The notes under the pieces: generated by a model | Told to the model about the DNA's origin: nothing | Database searches by the model: none | What the model saw: only the letters and a program-made list of their open reading frames with translations | Position numbers and translations under genes: made by a program | From: CAIWHR01 sp963726775 | GTDB lineage: Bacteria; Pseudomonadota; Gammaproteobacteria; Burkholderiales; Casimicrobiaceae | Reading direction: 5' to 3' | Assembly (NCBI GenBank): GCA_963726775.1 | Contig: CAVSDL010000001.1 | Location: 496,001-560,000, forward strand | Length of the DNA stretch: 64,000 bases | In this document: positions 9,253 through 17,476 of the stretch, in pieces | How positions within the stretch are numbered: position 1 is the stretch's first letter | Layout of the letters: each line of letters begins with the position of its first letter

Positions 9253-9789
9253 CTATGAGCCTGCGTTCCTGCTTCCCTGCACCGTTTCGAGAAGAGCGAG
9301 CAACCCCTTGAGCAAAGCCATTGGCGACGGAGGACAACCCGGAATATGCAGATCGACCGGGAGAACGGCAGAAACGCCGCCGACGCAAGCATCGCTCCCG
9401 CTGAACGCGCCTCCGTTCCGCGCGCAGTCGCCCACGGCGACGACCCACTTTGGGCTTGGAGTTGCCTGATAGGTACGCTCGAGGGCTTCGCGCATGTTGA
9501 GCGTGACCGGCCCCGTCACGAGAAGGACATCGGCGTGGCGCGGCGAGGCGACGAAGCGCATACCGAACCGCTCGAGATCATAAACGATGTTGTTCAGCGC
9601 ATGAATCTCGAGCTCGCAGCCGTTGCACGATCCCGCGTCCACTTCGCGGATGGAAAGCGTACGACCCAGGCGAAATCGGGAAGCGGCATCGACACGCGCG
9701 GACAGTTCCGCCAACGCCGCATCGTCTGGGGCCGGCGCCGCTTCGGTCAACGGGCCGCGAACCAGGCTCTTGAACAGCATCCTACGCAT
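9253..9789 (-). CDS. Hyf/Hyc-like small subunit (NuoB-type, [4Fe-4S])
   Basis: 178 residues, homologous to HycG/HyfI and NuoB. All four ligands of the proximal (N2-type) cluster are present: C55 and C58 in GSCNGCELEI, C122 in GDCARNGG and C152 in PGCPPSP. Last gene of a six-gene operon, 8 bases after the large subunit. The small subunit is therefore complete as an electron carrier, in contrast to the large subunit, which lacks nickel ligands. The known family acts on the cytoplasmic face, passing electrons between ferredoxin-like donors and the large-subunit site. Confidence 0.92.
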   Translation of the reverse strand: MRRMLFKSLVRGPLTEAAPAPDDAALAELSARVDAASRFRLGRTLSIREVDAGSCNGCELEIHALNNIVYDLERFGMRFVASPRHADVLLVTGPVTLNMREALERTYQATPSPKWVVAVGDCARNGGAFSGSDACVGGVSAVLPVDLHIPGCPPSPMALLKGLLALLETVQGSRNAGS

Positions 9790-9797
9790 CGATACGC

Positions 9798-11333
9798 CTA
9801 GAGATCATGGCCCGAGTAGGAACAATTGAAGGACTTATTGCAAAGAGGGAAGTCGGCGACAATGTTGCCTTCGATGGCGGCCTCGAGCAGGGGCCACTGA
9901 AACCACGAAGGATCACGCAGGTGGCAGCGCTCGACGTTGCCGCCGACTCCAGTCCTGAGCCACACCAGCACGTCCCCCCGAAAGCCTTCGACCAGCGCCA
10001 TCCCTTCGCGCGCTCCAGCGACTGATAGCGCAGCGAGCGGATGCGCAATTGGGCCCGAGGGGAGTTGCGCGAGGAGTTGATCGATCAATGCCACGCTTTG
10101 CTCGATTTCCCGGATTCGGATCCAGACGCGGGCGTCCACGTCGCCGTCCGTGCGCACCGGTACATCGAATTGAAGTGCGTCGTAAGGTGGATAGCCGGGC
10201 GCGCGTCGCGCATCGAAATTGCGCCCCGATGCGCGACCGACGTAGCCGCCGCAGCCATACTGGCGCGCCAGTTCGAGCGACAGAATGCCGGTGCCGACGG
10301 TGCGATCCTGAAGCGACGCGGTGTTGTCGTAGAGTTCGACCAGCTCCGGGAATCGTCGGCGGATCTGTGCCAACAACGCAAGAACGAGCTTGGGGGCATC
10401 GCTCGAAAGGTCGCGCTGCACGCCGCCCGGCACGACCCGATCCATCATCAGACGATGACCAAAACTTTCGTCCGCCACCCGCAGCACCTGTTCGCGCAGG
10501 TGACCGCATTGCGCATGCATCATCGCGAACGACGCGTCGTTGCAAATGGCGCCAATGTCGCCGAAATGGTTGGCCAGCCGCTCCAGCTCGGCCATGACGG
10601 CGCGCAGCCACACGGCACGTCGTGGCACTTCGATACCGTGCGCCGCCTCGAACGCGCGGGCGAAAGCCAATGAGTAAGCCACGGTGCTGTCGCCGGAGAC
10701 ACGCCCGGCGAGTGCCGCGGCGCGATCGATAGTCGCGCCTTGCATCAGCCGTTCGATCCCTTTGTGCACGTAGCCGAGCCGCGCTTCGAGCCGCACGACG
10801 GCTTCGCCGTTCGCGGTAAACCGGAAGTGCCCGGGCTCGATAATGCCGGCGTGCACGGGACCCACCGGGATCTGGTGCAGACTTTCGCCTTCCGTGGGCA
10901 GGAACGCGTAGGCCGCGGCGACACGACCCGCTTCGGGCGCCTTGTCGCCAAGGTGGTCGAGCTGCCATCGTCCGTGGTCGAGCCAGGGGCGCACATCGTC
11001 AAGGCCTTCGGGCACGAGCCCCCAAAGGTCGCGGATAGCGCGCTCCAGGCGTATGGCGGGAGGGTGCGATCGCCCGACCGATGGAAAGCGATTGTCTTGG
11101 CAGACAACGCTGAGCACACCGAATTCGCCATCGTCGGTGACCGCCATGTGGACCCACTCCCACTCAGCCCAGAGGCCGACCAGTGTCCATTGCCCACCTG
11201 ACAGCAGGTGGGTGGCCTGCTGCCAGGTCTCGCGGCTCACGATCGCGCGGGGCCAGGGAGCGTGGTGGTCGACCGGCCGGCCCGATCGAATGATCTCGGC
11301 CAGCGGAGTCGCAGTCAGAGTGGCTTCGATCAT
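9798..11333 (-). CDS. Hyf/Hyc-like large subunit (NuoC-NuoD fusion) lacking Ni-binding cysteines; Ehr type
   Basis: 511 residues. Residues ~1-130 correspond to the NuoC-like part and ~150-511 to the NuoD/HycE-like part (GHFRFTANGEAVV, LGYVHKGIERLM). In NiFe hydrogenases the next motif is R-x-C-G-x-C; here residues 211-220 read RVSGDSTVAY, with no cysteine. The C-terminal DPCxxC site is FNCSYS at residues 502-507, keeping only one of two cysteines. It therefore cannot bind the NiFe centre in the usual way and fits the hydrogenase-related (Ehr) group. The stop of the preceding gene directly abuts its ATG. Catalytic or coupling role unknown. Confidence 0.9.
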   Translation of the reverse strand: MIEATLTATPLAEIIRSGRPVDHHAPWPRAIVSRETWQQATHLLSGGQWTLVGLWAEWEWVHMAVTDDGEFGVLSVVCQDNRFPSVGRSHPPAIRLERAIRDLWGLVPEGLDDVRPWLDHGRWQLDHLGDKAPEAGRVAAAYAFLPTEGESLHQIPVGPVHAGIIEPGHFRFTANGEAVVRLEARLGYVHKGIERLMQGATIDRAAALAGRVSGDSTVAYSLAFARAFEAAHGIEVPRRAVWLRAVMAELERLANHFGDIGAICNDASFAMMHAQCGHLREQVLRVADESFGHRLMMDRVVPGGVQRDLSSDAPKLVLALLAQIRRRFPELVELYDNTASLQDRTVGTGILSLELARQYGCGGYVGRASGRNFDARRAPGYPPYDALQFDVPVRTDGDVDARVWIRIREIEQSVALIDQLLAQLPSGPIAHPLAALSVAGAREGMALVEGFRGDVLVWLRTGVGGNVERCHLRDPSWFQWPLLEAAIEGNIVADFPLCNKSFNCSYSGHDL

Positions 11334-12782
11334 TTAGCCGAGCAGTTCCGCGACATGTTGAAACCAGGACACGAGCAACGGCGGGAGGAATATGCCGGCG
11401 GCCAATACGAGCGCGAGATGGGTGAACATCGGGACGTACGACGCGTGGCAGGGAGCATCGCTGCCACAAGGTTCGCCGAATGCCAGGCCGTTGAGGCGAT
11501 GGAGCAGTGCCCCCAGCGCGATCAGCAGGCCGAGACCCAGTACCACGGCAAGCAACGGTGCCCGCGCAAAGGTAGAACTGAGGATCAGGAATTCGCTCAT
11601 GAAGATACCGGTCGGCGGCAATCCCACGATCGTGACAACGCCAAGAATGAGCCCCCACCCGAGGACGGGGTGCGAAACGGTAAGGCCGCGAATGTCGTCC
11701 ATCTTCTGCGTACCCTTGACCTGTGCGATATGGCCGACGGAAAAGAATATCGCCGACTTGGTCAAGCTGTGCATGGTCATGTGAAGGAGTCCCGCGAAAT
11801 TCGCGAGCGCGCCGCCCATGCCAAAGGCGAAGCTGATGATGCCCATGTGCTCGATGGACGAGTAGGCGAACATCCGCTTGATGTCGTCACGGCGGTACAG
11901 CATGAAGGCCGCGAATACGACCGAGACCAGTCCCAGCGTGACCATCAACGGCCCCGGTGCGAGCGCGCCCGAGTTGGCGGACATGATCATCTTGAACCGC
12001 AGCAGCGCAAAGAGCGCAACGTTAAGCAACAACCCCGAGAGCACTGCGGAGATGGGGGTGGGGCCCTCCGCGTGCGCGTCGGGAAGCCACGCGTGCAAAG
12101 GTGCCAGGCCGACCTTGGTGCCGTACCCCAACAGAAGGAACACGAAGGCCAGATTGAGCAACGCCGGATCGAAGGCCGAGGCACGTTGCACGAGCACGCT
12201 CCAGGCCATCGCCTCCAGGCCCTCTCCAAGCACCGAGCTTGACGCGAGATAGACGAGGATGGTCCCGAACAGCGCCAGCGCGATGCCGACACTGCCCAGG
12301 ATGAAATACTTCCAGGCCGCCTCGAGCGCCTCGTGGGTGCGATAGATCCCGACCATCAGGACCGTGGTCAACGTCGCCAACTCGACGGCTACCCACATCA
12401 GCCCCACGTTGTTCGCAAGCAACGCCAAATTCATGGCAAACATGAGCGTCTGATACATCGCGTGGTAGAAGCGCAGGTAGACATGGGTCAGGCGGCCCGT
12501 TTCGAGCTCATGCGCGATGTAACTTGCACTGAATACGCTGGTCGTAAAACCCACGAAGGTATTCAGCACGATGAAAACGACGTTTACGTCATCGACGATC
12601 AGAAACATGGTGGGCTCCGGGCGCACCAGGAACAGGGCGACCGCGCAAAGAAAGGTCAGCAGCGTGCCCAGGACGTTGAGTCGGGCCGTGGTCCGATCGT
12701 CGGGCAGCAAGGCCAGCAGCGCCGCGCTCACCGCCGGCACAATCAGGATCGCCCTGACCACCAATTCGCCGAGGTCGGTCAC
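11334..12782 (-). CDS. Hyf-like antiporter-type membrane subunit (HyfF/NuoM-N-like)
   Basis: 482 residues, about 13-14 transmembrane helices, member of the Mrp/NuoL-M-N proton-translocating family. Characteristic stretches include VGLMWVAVELATL (with the membrane Glu), APLHAWLPDAHAEGPTPISA and the later SSIEHMGI helix. GTG start; GTGA overlaps the stop of the preceding hyfE-like gene by four bases, and its stop abuts the large-subunit ATG. E. coli HyfF is slightly longer. Expected role: proton (or Na+) translocation in the membrane arm, driven by electron flow through the small and large subunits. Confidence 0.9.
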   Translation of the reverse strand: MTDLGELVVRAILIVPAVSAALLALLPDDRTTARLNVLGTLLTFLCAVALFLVRPEPTMFLIVDDVNVVFIVLNTFVGFTTSVFSASYIAHELETGRLTHVYLRFYHAMYQTLMFAMNLALLANNVGLMWVAVELATLTTVLMVGIYRTHEALEAAWKYFILGSVGIALALFGTILVYLASSSVLGEGLEAMAWSVLVQRASAFDPALLNLAFVFLLLGYGTKVGLAPLHAWLPDAHAEGPTPISAVLSGLLLNVALFALLRFKMIMSANSGALAPGPLMVTLGLVSVVFAAFMLYRRDDIKRMFAYSSIEHMGIISFAFGMGGALANFAGLLHMTMHSLTKSAIFFSVGHIAQVKGTQKMDDIRGLTVSHPVLGWGLILGVVTIVGLPPTGIFMSEFLILSSTFARAPLLAVVLGLGLLIALGALLHRLNGLAFGEPCGSDAPCHASYVPMFTHLALVLAAGIFLPPLLVSWFQHVAELLG

Positions 12783-13441
12783 GGCCGTTCTCCGCGGAAG
12801 CGGTCGAGTGATTGAATGTCCACCGAATCAAAGCGCTCGCGAATTCGGAACAGGAAGATGCCGATAACGATCAGCGCGATGAGAATGGAAAAGGCGACGC
12901 TGATCTCCACGACGAGGGGCATGCCCTTGGCGCCGGTCGCGGCGAGGATGAGGCCGTTCTCGATCGACATGAATCCAATCACCTGGCCCACCGCATTGCG
13001 CCGGGACACCATCATCAGCAAGCCGAGCAAAATGACCGACAGGGCGAAGGCAAGGTCCTCGCGCACCAGCGTGCCCCCTGCGGAGGTGATCGGCAGCATC
13101 ACCATGATCGAAAGCGCCACGAGGCCGATACCGCCCAGCATCGTCTGCCCGATGCCAACCACGGTCTCGATGTTGCGATGAATGCCCAGCCGCACGATGA
13201 TCCGGTGGAGCACCACCGGGATCACGATCGCCTTGACGACCAACGCAATCGCGGCGGTGATGTACAAATGGGGCGCGCTCTGGATGTGCGCCTGCCACGC
13301 CACCGACAGCGAGACGACGAAGGCGTGCAAGGCGAAGATGTTGATCAGGCTGAACATGCGGTCCTGATAGAGCAGCATGAAGCTCACCAGCACCAGGCCG
13401 CCGGCGAACATGTGGGCAACATCAAGTGCGAGGCGGTCCAT
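12779..13441 (-). CDS. Hyf-like membrane subunit (HyfE/NuoK-like)
   Basis: 220 residues, nearly the length of E. coli HyfE (about 216). Around seven hydrophobic segments; the C-terminal half resembles NuoK, with IGFMSIENGLILAATGAKG holding the conserved membrane glutamate. The start at 13441 is set by the TGATG overlap with the stop of the upstream hyfC-like gene; a longer in-frame opening extends upstream but reads through that gene in another frame. Part of the membrane arm of the six-subunit complex. Confidence 0.9.
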   Translation of the reverse strand: MDRLALDVAHMFAGGLVLVSFMLLYQDRMFSLINIFALHAFVVSLSVAWQAHIQSAPHLYITAAIALVVKAIVIPVVLHRIIVRLGIHRNIETVVGIGQTMLGGIGLVALSIMVMLPITSAGGTLVREDLAFALSVILLGLLMMVSRRNAVGQVIGFMSIENGLILAATGAKGMPLVVEISVAFSILIALIVIGIFLFRIRERFDSVDIQSLDRFRGERP

Positions 13442-14397
13442 CAGACGCCTCGTGAGACGAAGAGCAGCAACGCGGCGAGCAGAGCGAGCATCAACGCCGC
13501 GCCGAGGAATTCGGAGACCCGGAAGACCCGCATCTTGGCGATCGCCGTCTCGAACACCGCGAGCAGGAATCCGCCGACGGCGAGTTTGATTACGTAGATC
13601 GGCAGGCTCGCGGCGTAGGCGTCGAGGCCCTGACCGGCGACCGCAACGCCCCAGGGGACGAACACGCAGGTGATGATCGATAGGTAGAGCAGCAGCTTGA
13701 GCGAGGCGGCCGCTTCGATCACCGCGAGATGGCGCCCGGAGTATTCGAGAATCATCGCTTCGTGCACCATGGTGAGTTCCAGATGCGTGGCGGGATTGTC
13801 GACGGGAATGCGCGCATTCTCGGCGATGGCAACCATCACCAGACCGACCAACGCCAGTGCCAGCGATACGCGCAGTCCGACGCTTGGGCCCTGCATGTAC
13901 GTCGCCACGGACGAAAGCTGGGTTGTGCCCGCCAACAGCGAGAGCGTGAAGGCAATCATCAGCAGCGCCGGCTCGGCCAGCGATGCGATCATCATTTCCC
14001 GGCTCGAGCCGATCCCGCCGAAGCTCGTGCCGACATCGAGTCCCGCCAAGGCGAGCATGAAGCGCGCGCTGCCCAGGAGGGCGACGATCGCGATCAAGTC
14101 CGCGGCCGGGCTGAAGGCGAGGCCCGTGGCGAAGGTGGGCACCAGCGACGCCGCCACCCATGTCGTGGCGAAGATCAGGTACGGCGCCGCACGGAAGACC
14201 CACGACGCGTTTTCCGCGAGCACGACCTCTTTGCGGAGGAGCTTGTGCAGATCGCGATAAGGCTGGATGAGATCAGGACCCTGGCGGCGCAGGAGGCGGG
14301 CCTTGACCTTGCGCACGTACCCCGTGAGGAGCGGGGCCAGCGCCAGAACCAGCAACAGCTGGCCGAGCTGAACCAGCACGTCGAGAATCACTGCCAT
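13441..14397 (-). CDS. Hyf-like membrane subunit (HyfC/HycD/NuoH-like)
   Basis: 318 residues with about eight membrane helices. NuoH/HycD hallmarks: KARLLRRQGPDLIQPYRDLHKLL near the N-terminus and ENARIPVDNPATHLELTMVHEA in the middle, the cytoplasmic loop that contacts the large subunit and quinone-like cavity. The ATG at 14397 gives the normal family length and overlaps the end of the hyfB-like gene by ten bases; a longer opening to 14538 would add a Cys/Arg-rich stretch unlike the family. It links the soluble arm to the antiporter-like subunits. Confidence 0.92.
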   Translation of the reverse strand: MAVILDVLVQLGQLLLVLALAPLLTGYVRKVKARLLRRQGPDLIQPYRDLHKLLRKEVVLAENASWVFRAAPYLIFATTWVAASLVPTFATGLAFSPAADLIAIVALLGSARFMLALAGLDVGTSFGGIGSSREMMIASLAEPALLMIAFTLSLLAGTTQLSSVATYMQGPSVGLRVSLALALVGLVMVAIAENARIPVDNPATHLELTMVHEAMILEYSGRHLAVIEAAASLKLLLYLSIITCVFVPWGVAVAGQGLDAYAASLPIYVIKLAVGGFLLAVFETAIAKMRVFRVSEFLGAALMLALLAALLLFVSRGV

Positions 14398-16400
14398 ACG
14401 GCCAGAATGACAAGAAGGGCCACCAGGGCACCGGAAACCAGCGTCAGGTAGCCGCGGATCGTCAGGAACTGCACCCGATTGAGAACGTCCGCGGTTACAT
14501 TGACGACCGTCGCAACGGGCGCATACAAGGCGTCCCACACACGGTCATGGAGATGCACGTGCAACTGCGCGGGCCGCGGGTCGCCGGGTGGCGGCATGTA
14601 GATCTCCTCGCGCGCGTGGAACACGGTCGTTCCGAATACCCGCCGAATCGGCTGCGCGAAGCTGCCTGCCGTGTATTGCGTCGCAGGACTCGTGTCGGGG
14701 AATCCGCAGTCCCAGGGAGCGGAGCGCCGGATTGCGTGCGATGCCCAGCGATGGATGACGTAGGACGCAAGGCTCGCCGCAACGGCGATCAGCACGAATA
14801 GCAGCAGGCCGTTGTAGGAGCTGCGGCTCTCGGCGATGGGCACGATCGTCAACCATTTGAGCGCGGATTGCTCCGGCATGTGCGCGCCGACCAACCCCTG
14901 GACCAGGGGTGCAAGCGCGTCGATGAAATAGCCCGGTAGAACGCCGGCGGCAAGGCAGAGGAATGCCAGCGCGAACATGGCCGTCAGCGAAAACGCATCG
15001 GTTTCGCGTGCATCGTGCGCGACGTCCGATCGCGGCCGGCCGAGAAACGTGATCCCGAAGGCTTTGACGAAGCACGCGGCGGCGAGCGCGGCCGAGAGTG
15101 CGAGCAGGCCGCCAACGGCGGGCACAAGAAATTTCAGCACCCATTGCGGCAGCTGGGGGCTCAGCAGGATCGCCTGGAAGGTGAGCCACTCCGAGACGAA
15201 GCCGTTGAACGGAGGCAGGGCCGAAATCGCCGCTGAGCCGATGAGGAAGGCAAAGGCGGTGTAGGGCATCCCATGGATCAGGCCGCCCAGCCGCTCCATG
15301 TCGCGCTCGCCCGTCGCGGTGAGGACGGCACCGGCCCCATAGAAAAGCAGGCTCTTGAATATCGAATGATTGAAGACGTGGAACAGTGCTGCAGTCGCCG
15401 CCAATGCGGCCGGTCCCGGCATATCGTTGGCGGCGAACGCCAACGCAAGACCCAATCCGATAAAGATGATGCCGATGTTCTCGACCGTGTGATACGCGAG
15501 CAGGCGCTTCAAATCGTGCTCCATCAGCGCATGCAGGACGCCCAGAACCGCACTGGCGCCGCCGAAGAGGAGCACGACGCCGCCCGACCACCAGGTGGGC
15601 GGACCCATGAGGTCGAACACAATCCGGATAAAGCCATACACCGCAACTTTCGTCATGACGCCGCTCATGAGCGCGGACACGTGGCTCGGTGCGGCCGGAT
15701 GCGCGAGTGGCAGCCAGACGTGAAGCGGCACGAGTCCCGCCTTGGACCCGGCGCCAAGCAGGGCCAAGGCGAGAACCGCCGAAGCGGCAGTTGCCGAGAG
15801 TTGCGAACTACGGATCGCGTCGAATGCGTAGCCGCCGGCCGGACCGGCGAGGAGACCGAAACCCAACAGGAGCGATAGCGTGCCGAGGCTCGCCATCAGG
15901 AGGTAGACATAACCGGCGCGCGCGTTGCCGGGCTGACGATGGTGAGCCATGACCAGCGCCCACGATGTCAGCGACATGAACTCCCAGGTCAACAGGAACG
16001 TGAACGCGTCGTCGGCAAGCACGACCAGATTCATGCCGGCGAGAAAGGCAGGAAAGAACGGCAGCACCCGACCCGGCTCCGCTTCGTGGCGCCCATAACC
16101 AAGCCCGTAGAGACTTGCGGTCGCGCCGCCAAGATTGACGACGACGAGAAACATCGCTGCCAGCGGGTCGAGCCGGAAATGCGCGCCCAGCCAGGGCAAT
16201 CCAATCGGCAGTCGCGCGGTCTGCGCCAAGCCCGTGTCGGCCACGAGGGCCCAGCCGGCCGTACCCAACGCGATGGCCGAGACGGCGAGTGCGATCGCGT
16301 AGACGACGGTCCCCGTTGTGCTGCGGCGCACACCAGCGACCGCCGCGGGCGCGACCGCGAGCAGGGCCAGAACGCACCACAGTACGACGTCTAGCGCCAT
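14388..16400 (-). CDS. Hyf-like antiporter-type membrane subunit (HyfB/HycC/NuoL-like)
   Basis: 670 residues, practically the length of E. coli HyfB. Many membrane helices; conserved segments include LTWEFMSLTSWALVMAHH (membrane Glu), SKAGLVPLHVWLPLAHPAAPSHVSALMSG and AYHTVENIGIIF. First gene of the operon, so transcription of the complex probably starts in the 60-300 bases above 16400. No ferredoxin-like subunit (HyfA/HyfH type) is encoded next to it, so the electron donor is not evident from this locus. Confidence 0.92.
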   Translation of the reverse strand: MALDVVLWCVLALLAVAPAAVAGVRRSTTGTVVYAIALAVSAIALGTAGWALVADTGLAQTARLPIGLPWLGAHFRLDPLAAMFLVVVNLGGATASLYGLGYGRHEAEPGRVLPFFPAFLAGMNLVVLADDAFTFLLTWEFMSLTSWALVMAHHRQPGNARAGYVYLLMASLGTLSLLLGFGLLAGPAGGYAFDAIRSSQLSATAASAVLALALLGAGSKAGLVPLHVWLPLAHPAAPSHVSALMSGVMTKVAVYGFIRIVFDLMGPPTWWSGGVVLLFGGASAVLGVLHALMEHDLKRLLAYHTVENIGIIFIGLGLALAFAANDMPGPAALAATAALFHVFNHSIFKSLLFYGAGAVLTATGERDMERLGGLIHGMPYTAFAFLIGSAAISALPPFNGFVSEWLTFQAILLSPQLPQWVLKFLVPAVGGLLALSAALAAACFVKAFGITFLGRPRSDVAHDARETDAFSLTAMFALAFLCLAAGVLPGYFIDALAPLVQGLVGAHMPEQSALKWLTIVPIAESRSSYNGLLLFVLIAVAASLASYVIHRWASHAIRRSAPWDCGFPDTSPATQYTAGSFAQPIRRVFGTTVFHAREEIYMPPPGDPRPAQLHVHLHDRVWDALYAPVATVVNVTADVLNRVQFLTIRGYLTLVSGALVALLVILAVWQ

Positions 16401-16462
16401 GAATCGTCGCCTAGCTCGACCTCAATGCAAGAACGGGGAGCACAGGAAATCGCGACATGAGA

Positions 16463-16711
16463 TCAACGCGCCTTGAGGCGGATGCCGCGTCCACCTTTGT
16501 CACTGGCGGCACCCTCGTTGATAAGCTCAACGCCCGCCGCTTCGAGCGCGCCGATGAGCTTCATCAGCGAATCGACATTGCCGCGGATCACCCCTTCACT
16601 CGCCTCCATTCTTTGGATTGTCGGCAGCGACAGCCCGGAGGCTGCTGCCAGCGCGCGTTGGTCCATGCCAACGAGCGCTCTGGCGGCCCGGAGTTGCGCG
16701 GCGGTGATCAT
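16463..16711 (-). CDS. Small XRE-family helix-turn-helix protein
   Basis: 82 residues. MITAAQLRAARALVGMDQRALAAASGLSLPTIQRME is a Cro/CI-type helix-turn-helix of the kind found in many small chromosomal regulators, followed by a short hydrophobic-basic tail. The ATG at 16711 begins exactly at the HTH helix 1; the longer reading frame upstream has no domain content. It lies 62 bases upstream of the Hyf-like operon in the same direction and divergently from the HPr-like gene, so it could regulate either. No DNA operator could be assigned. Confidence 0.8.
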   Translation of the reverse strand: MITAAQLRAARALVGMDQRALAAASGLSLPTIQRMEASEGVIRGNVDSLMKLIGALEAAGVELINEGAASDKGGRGIRLKAR

Positions 16712-16928
16712 GGCCGACCCGTCTATATTGACGTTTGACACATCACTATTTAATGTTATGGCATCCCAATCGGCGGTGCAACCGCCGGGGACCTGTAGGA
16801 GATGGACACCTGCGGAAGGACCCATGGTTGCGCTTCGCCAGTAACACGGACAGCGGCTGACGTCGCGCCCGCGGCTTTGGGCAGGCAATCTCCAATGTGG
16901 ATGCAAATCGCTTGGGGGGATCCGATCT
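16712..16928. promoter_or_regulatory. Divergent intergenic region with an AT-rich patch
   Basis: Separates the HTH gene (minus) from the HPr-like gene (plus). Bases 16723-16759 are markedly AT-rich for this window and hold TTGACG and TTTGACA elements near TATAT and TTTAAT, so promoters in one or both directions are plausible; none can be fixed. GGGGGGA at 16915-16921 is the ribosome site of the HPr-like gene. Confidence 0.35.
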
Positions 16929-17198
16929 ATGCAACAGCGCGAGATTGTGATCATCAACGAACTGGGTCTGGACGCGCCTGCGTCCACCAAACTTACCCAG
17001 TTGTCGACGAAGTTCCTGTGCGACGTATCCATCGCGCGAAATGGTCGCAAGGTCAACGCCAAGAGCCTCATGGGCGTGATGATGCTGGCCGCGGGCAAGG
17101 GGAGCCGCGTCGTGCTGGAAACTGACGGCCCCGACGAGGCGGAGGCGCTCGACGCGATCGTCAGGCTGATCGGGGTCTGCTTCGGCGAGGCACAGTGA
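16929..17198 (+). CDS. HPr-like protein with Asp at the phosphohistidine position
   Basis: 89 residues, full HPr length and fold. The active-site loop in HPr proteins is GLHARP; here residues 13-18 are GLDAPA, so His15 is Asp15 and the adjacent Arg and Pro are lost. The regulatory site is intact: NAKSLMGVMMLAA places Ser at residue 46, as in HPr and Bacillus Crh. It therefore cannot carry phosphate from enzyme I on His15 but might be a target of an HPr kinase-type activity, or be purely a binding protein. No other PTS gene is nearby. Ribosome site GGGGGGA sits 7 bases before the ATG. Confidence 0.85.
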   Translation: MQQREIVIINELGLDAPASTKLTQLSTKFLCDVSIARNGRKVNAKSLMGVMMLAAGKGSRVVLETDGPDEAEALDAIVRLIGVCFGEAQ

Positions 17199-17476
17199 CG
17201 CGATCCGCCAGATTCAGGTCGTCATAGACCCACGCCGCGCCGCATCCAGCTGGAGTTCGCATTTGCGGGGCGACGAGATGGAACCGGGTGGGGAGGTGTG
17301 AGATCAGATAACCCGCCAGCGGTTCGCATGTCGCCGCAAAGTACCTGTCACCGACGGCCTGAAAGCGGCCCGTCGCCAAACTATTCATCCCCGGAATTTG
17401 ACCGCATACTGAGATCCCTTGGCCACGTGCACATGGCCGGATCGCTACGCTTTACATAGCCTGCTGGAGGCTGCCG

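Noticed and set aside
9798..11333. Active NiFe hydrogenase
   Set aside because: The nickel-binding cysteines are missing in both motifs.
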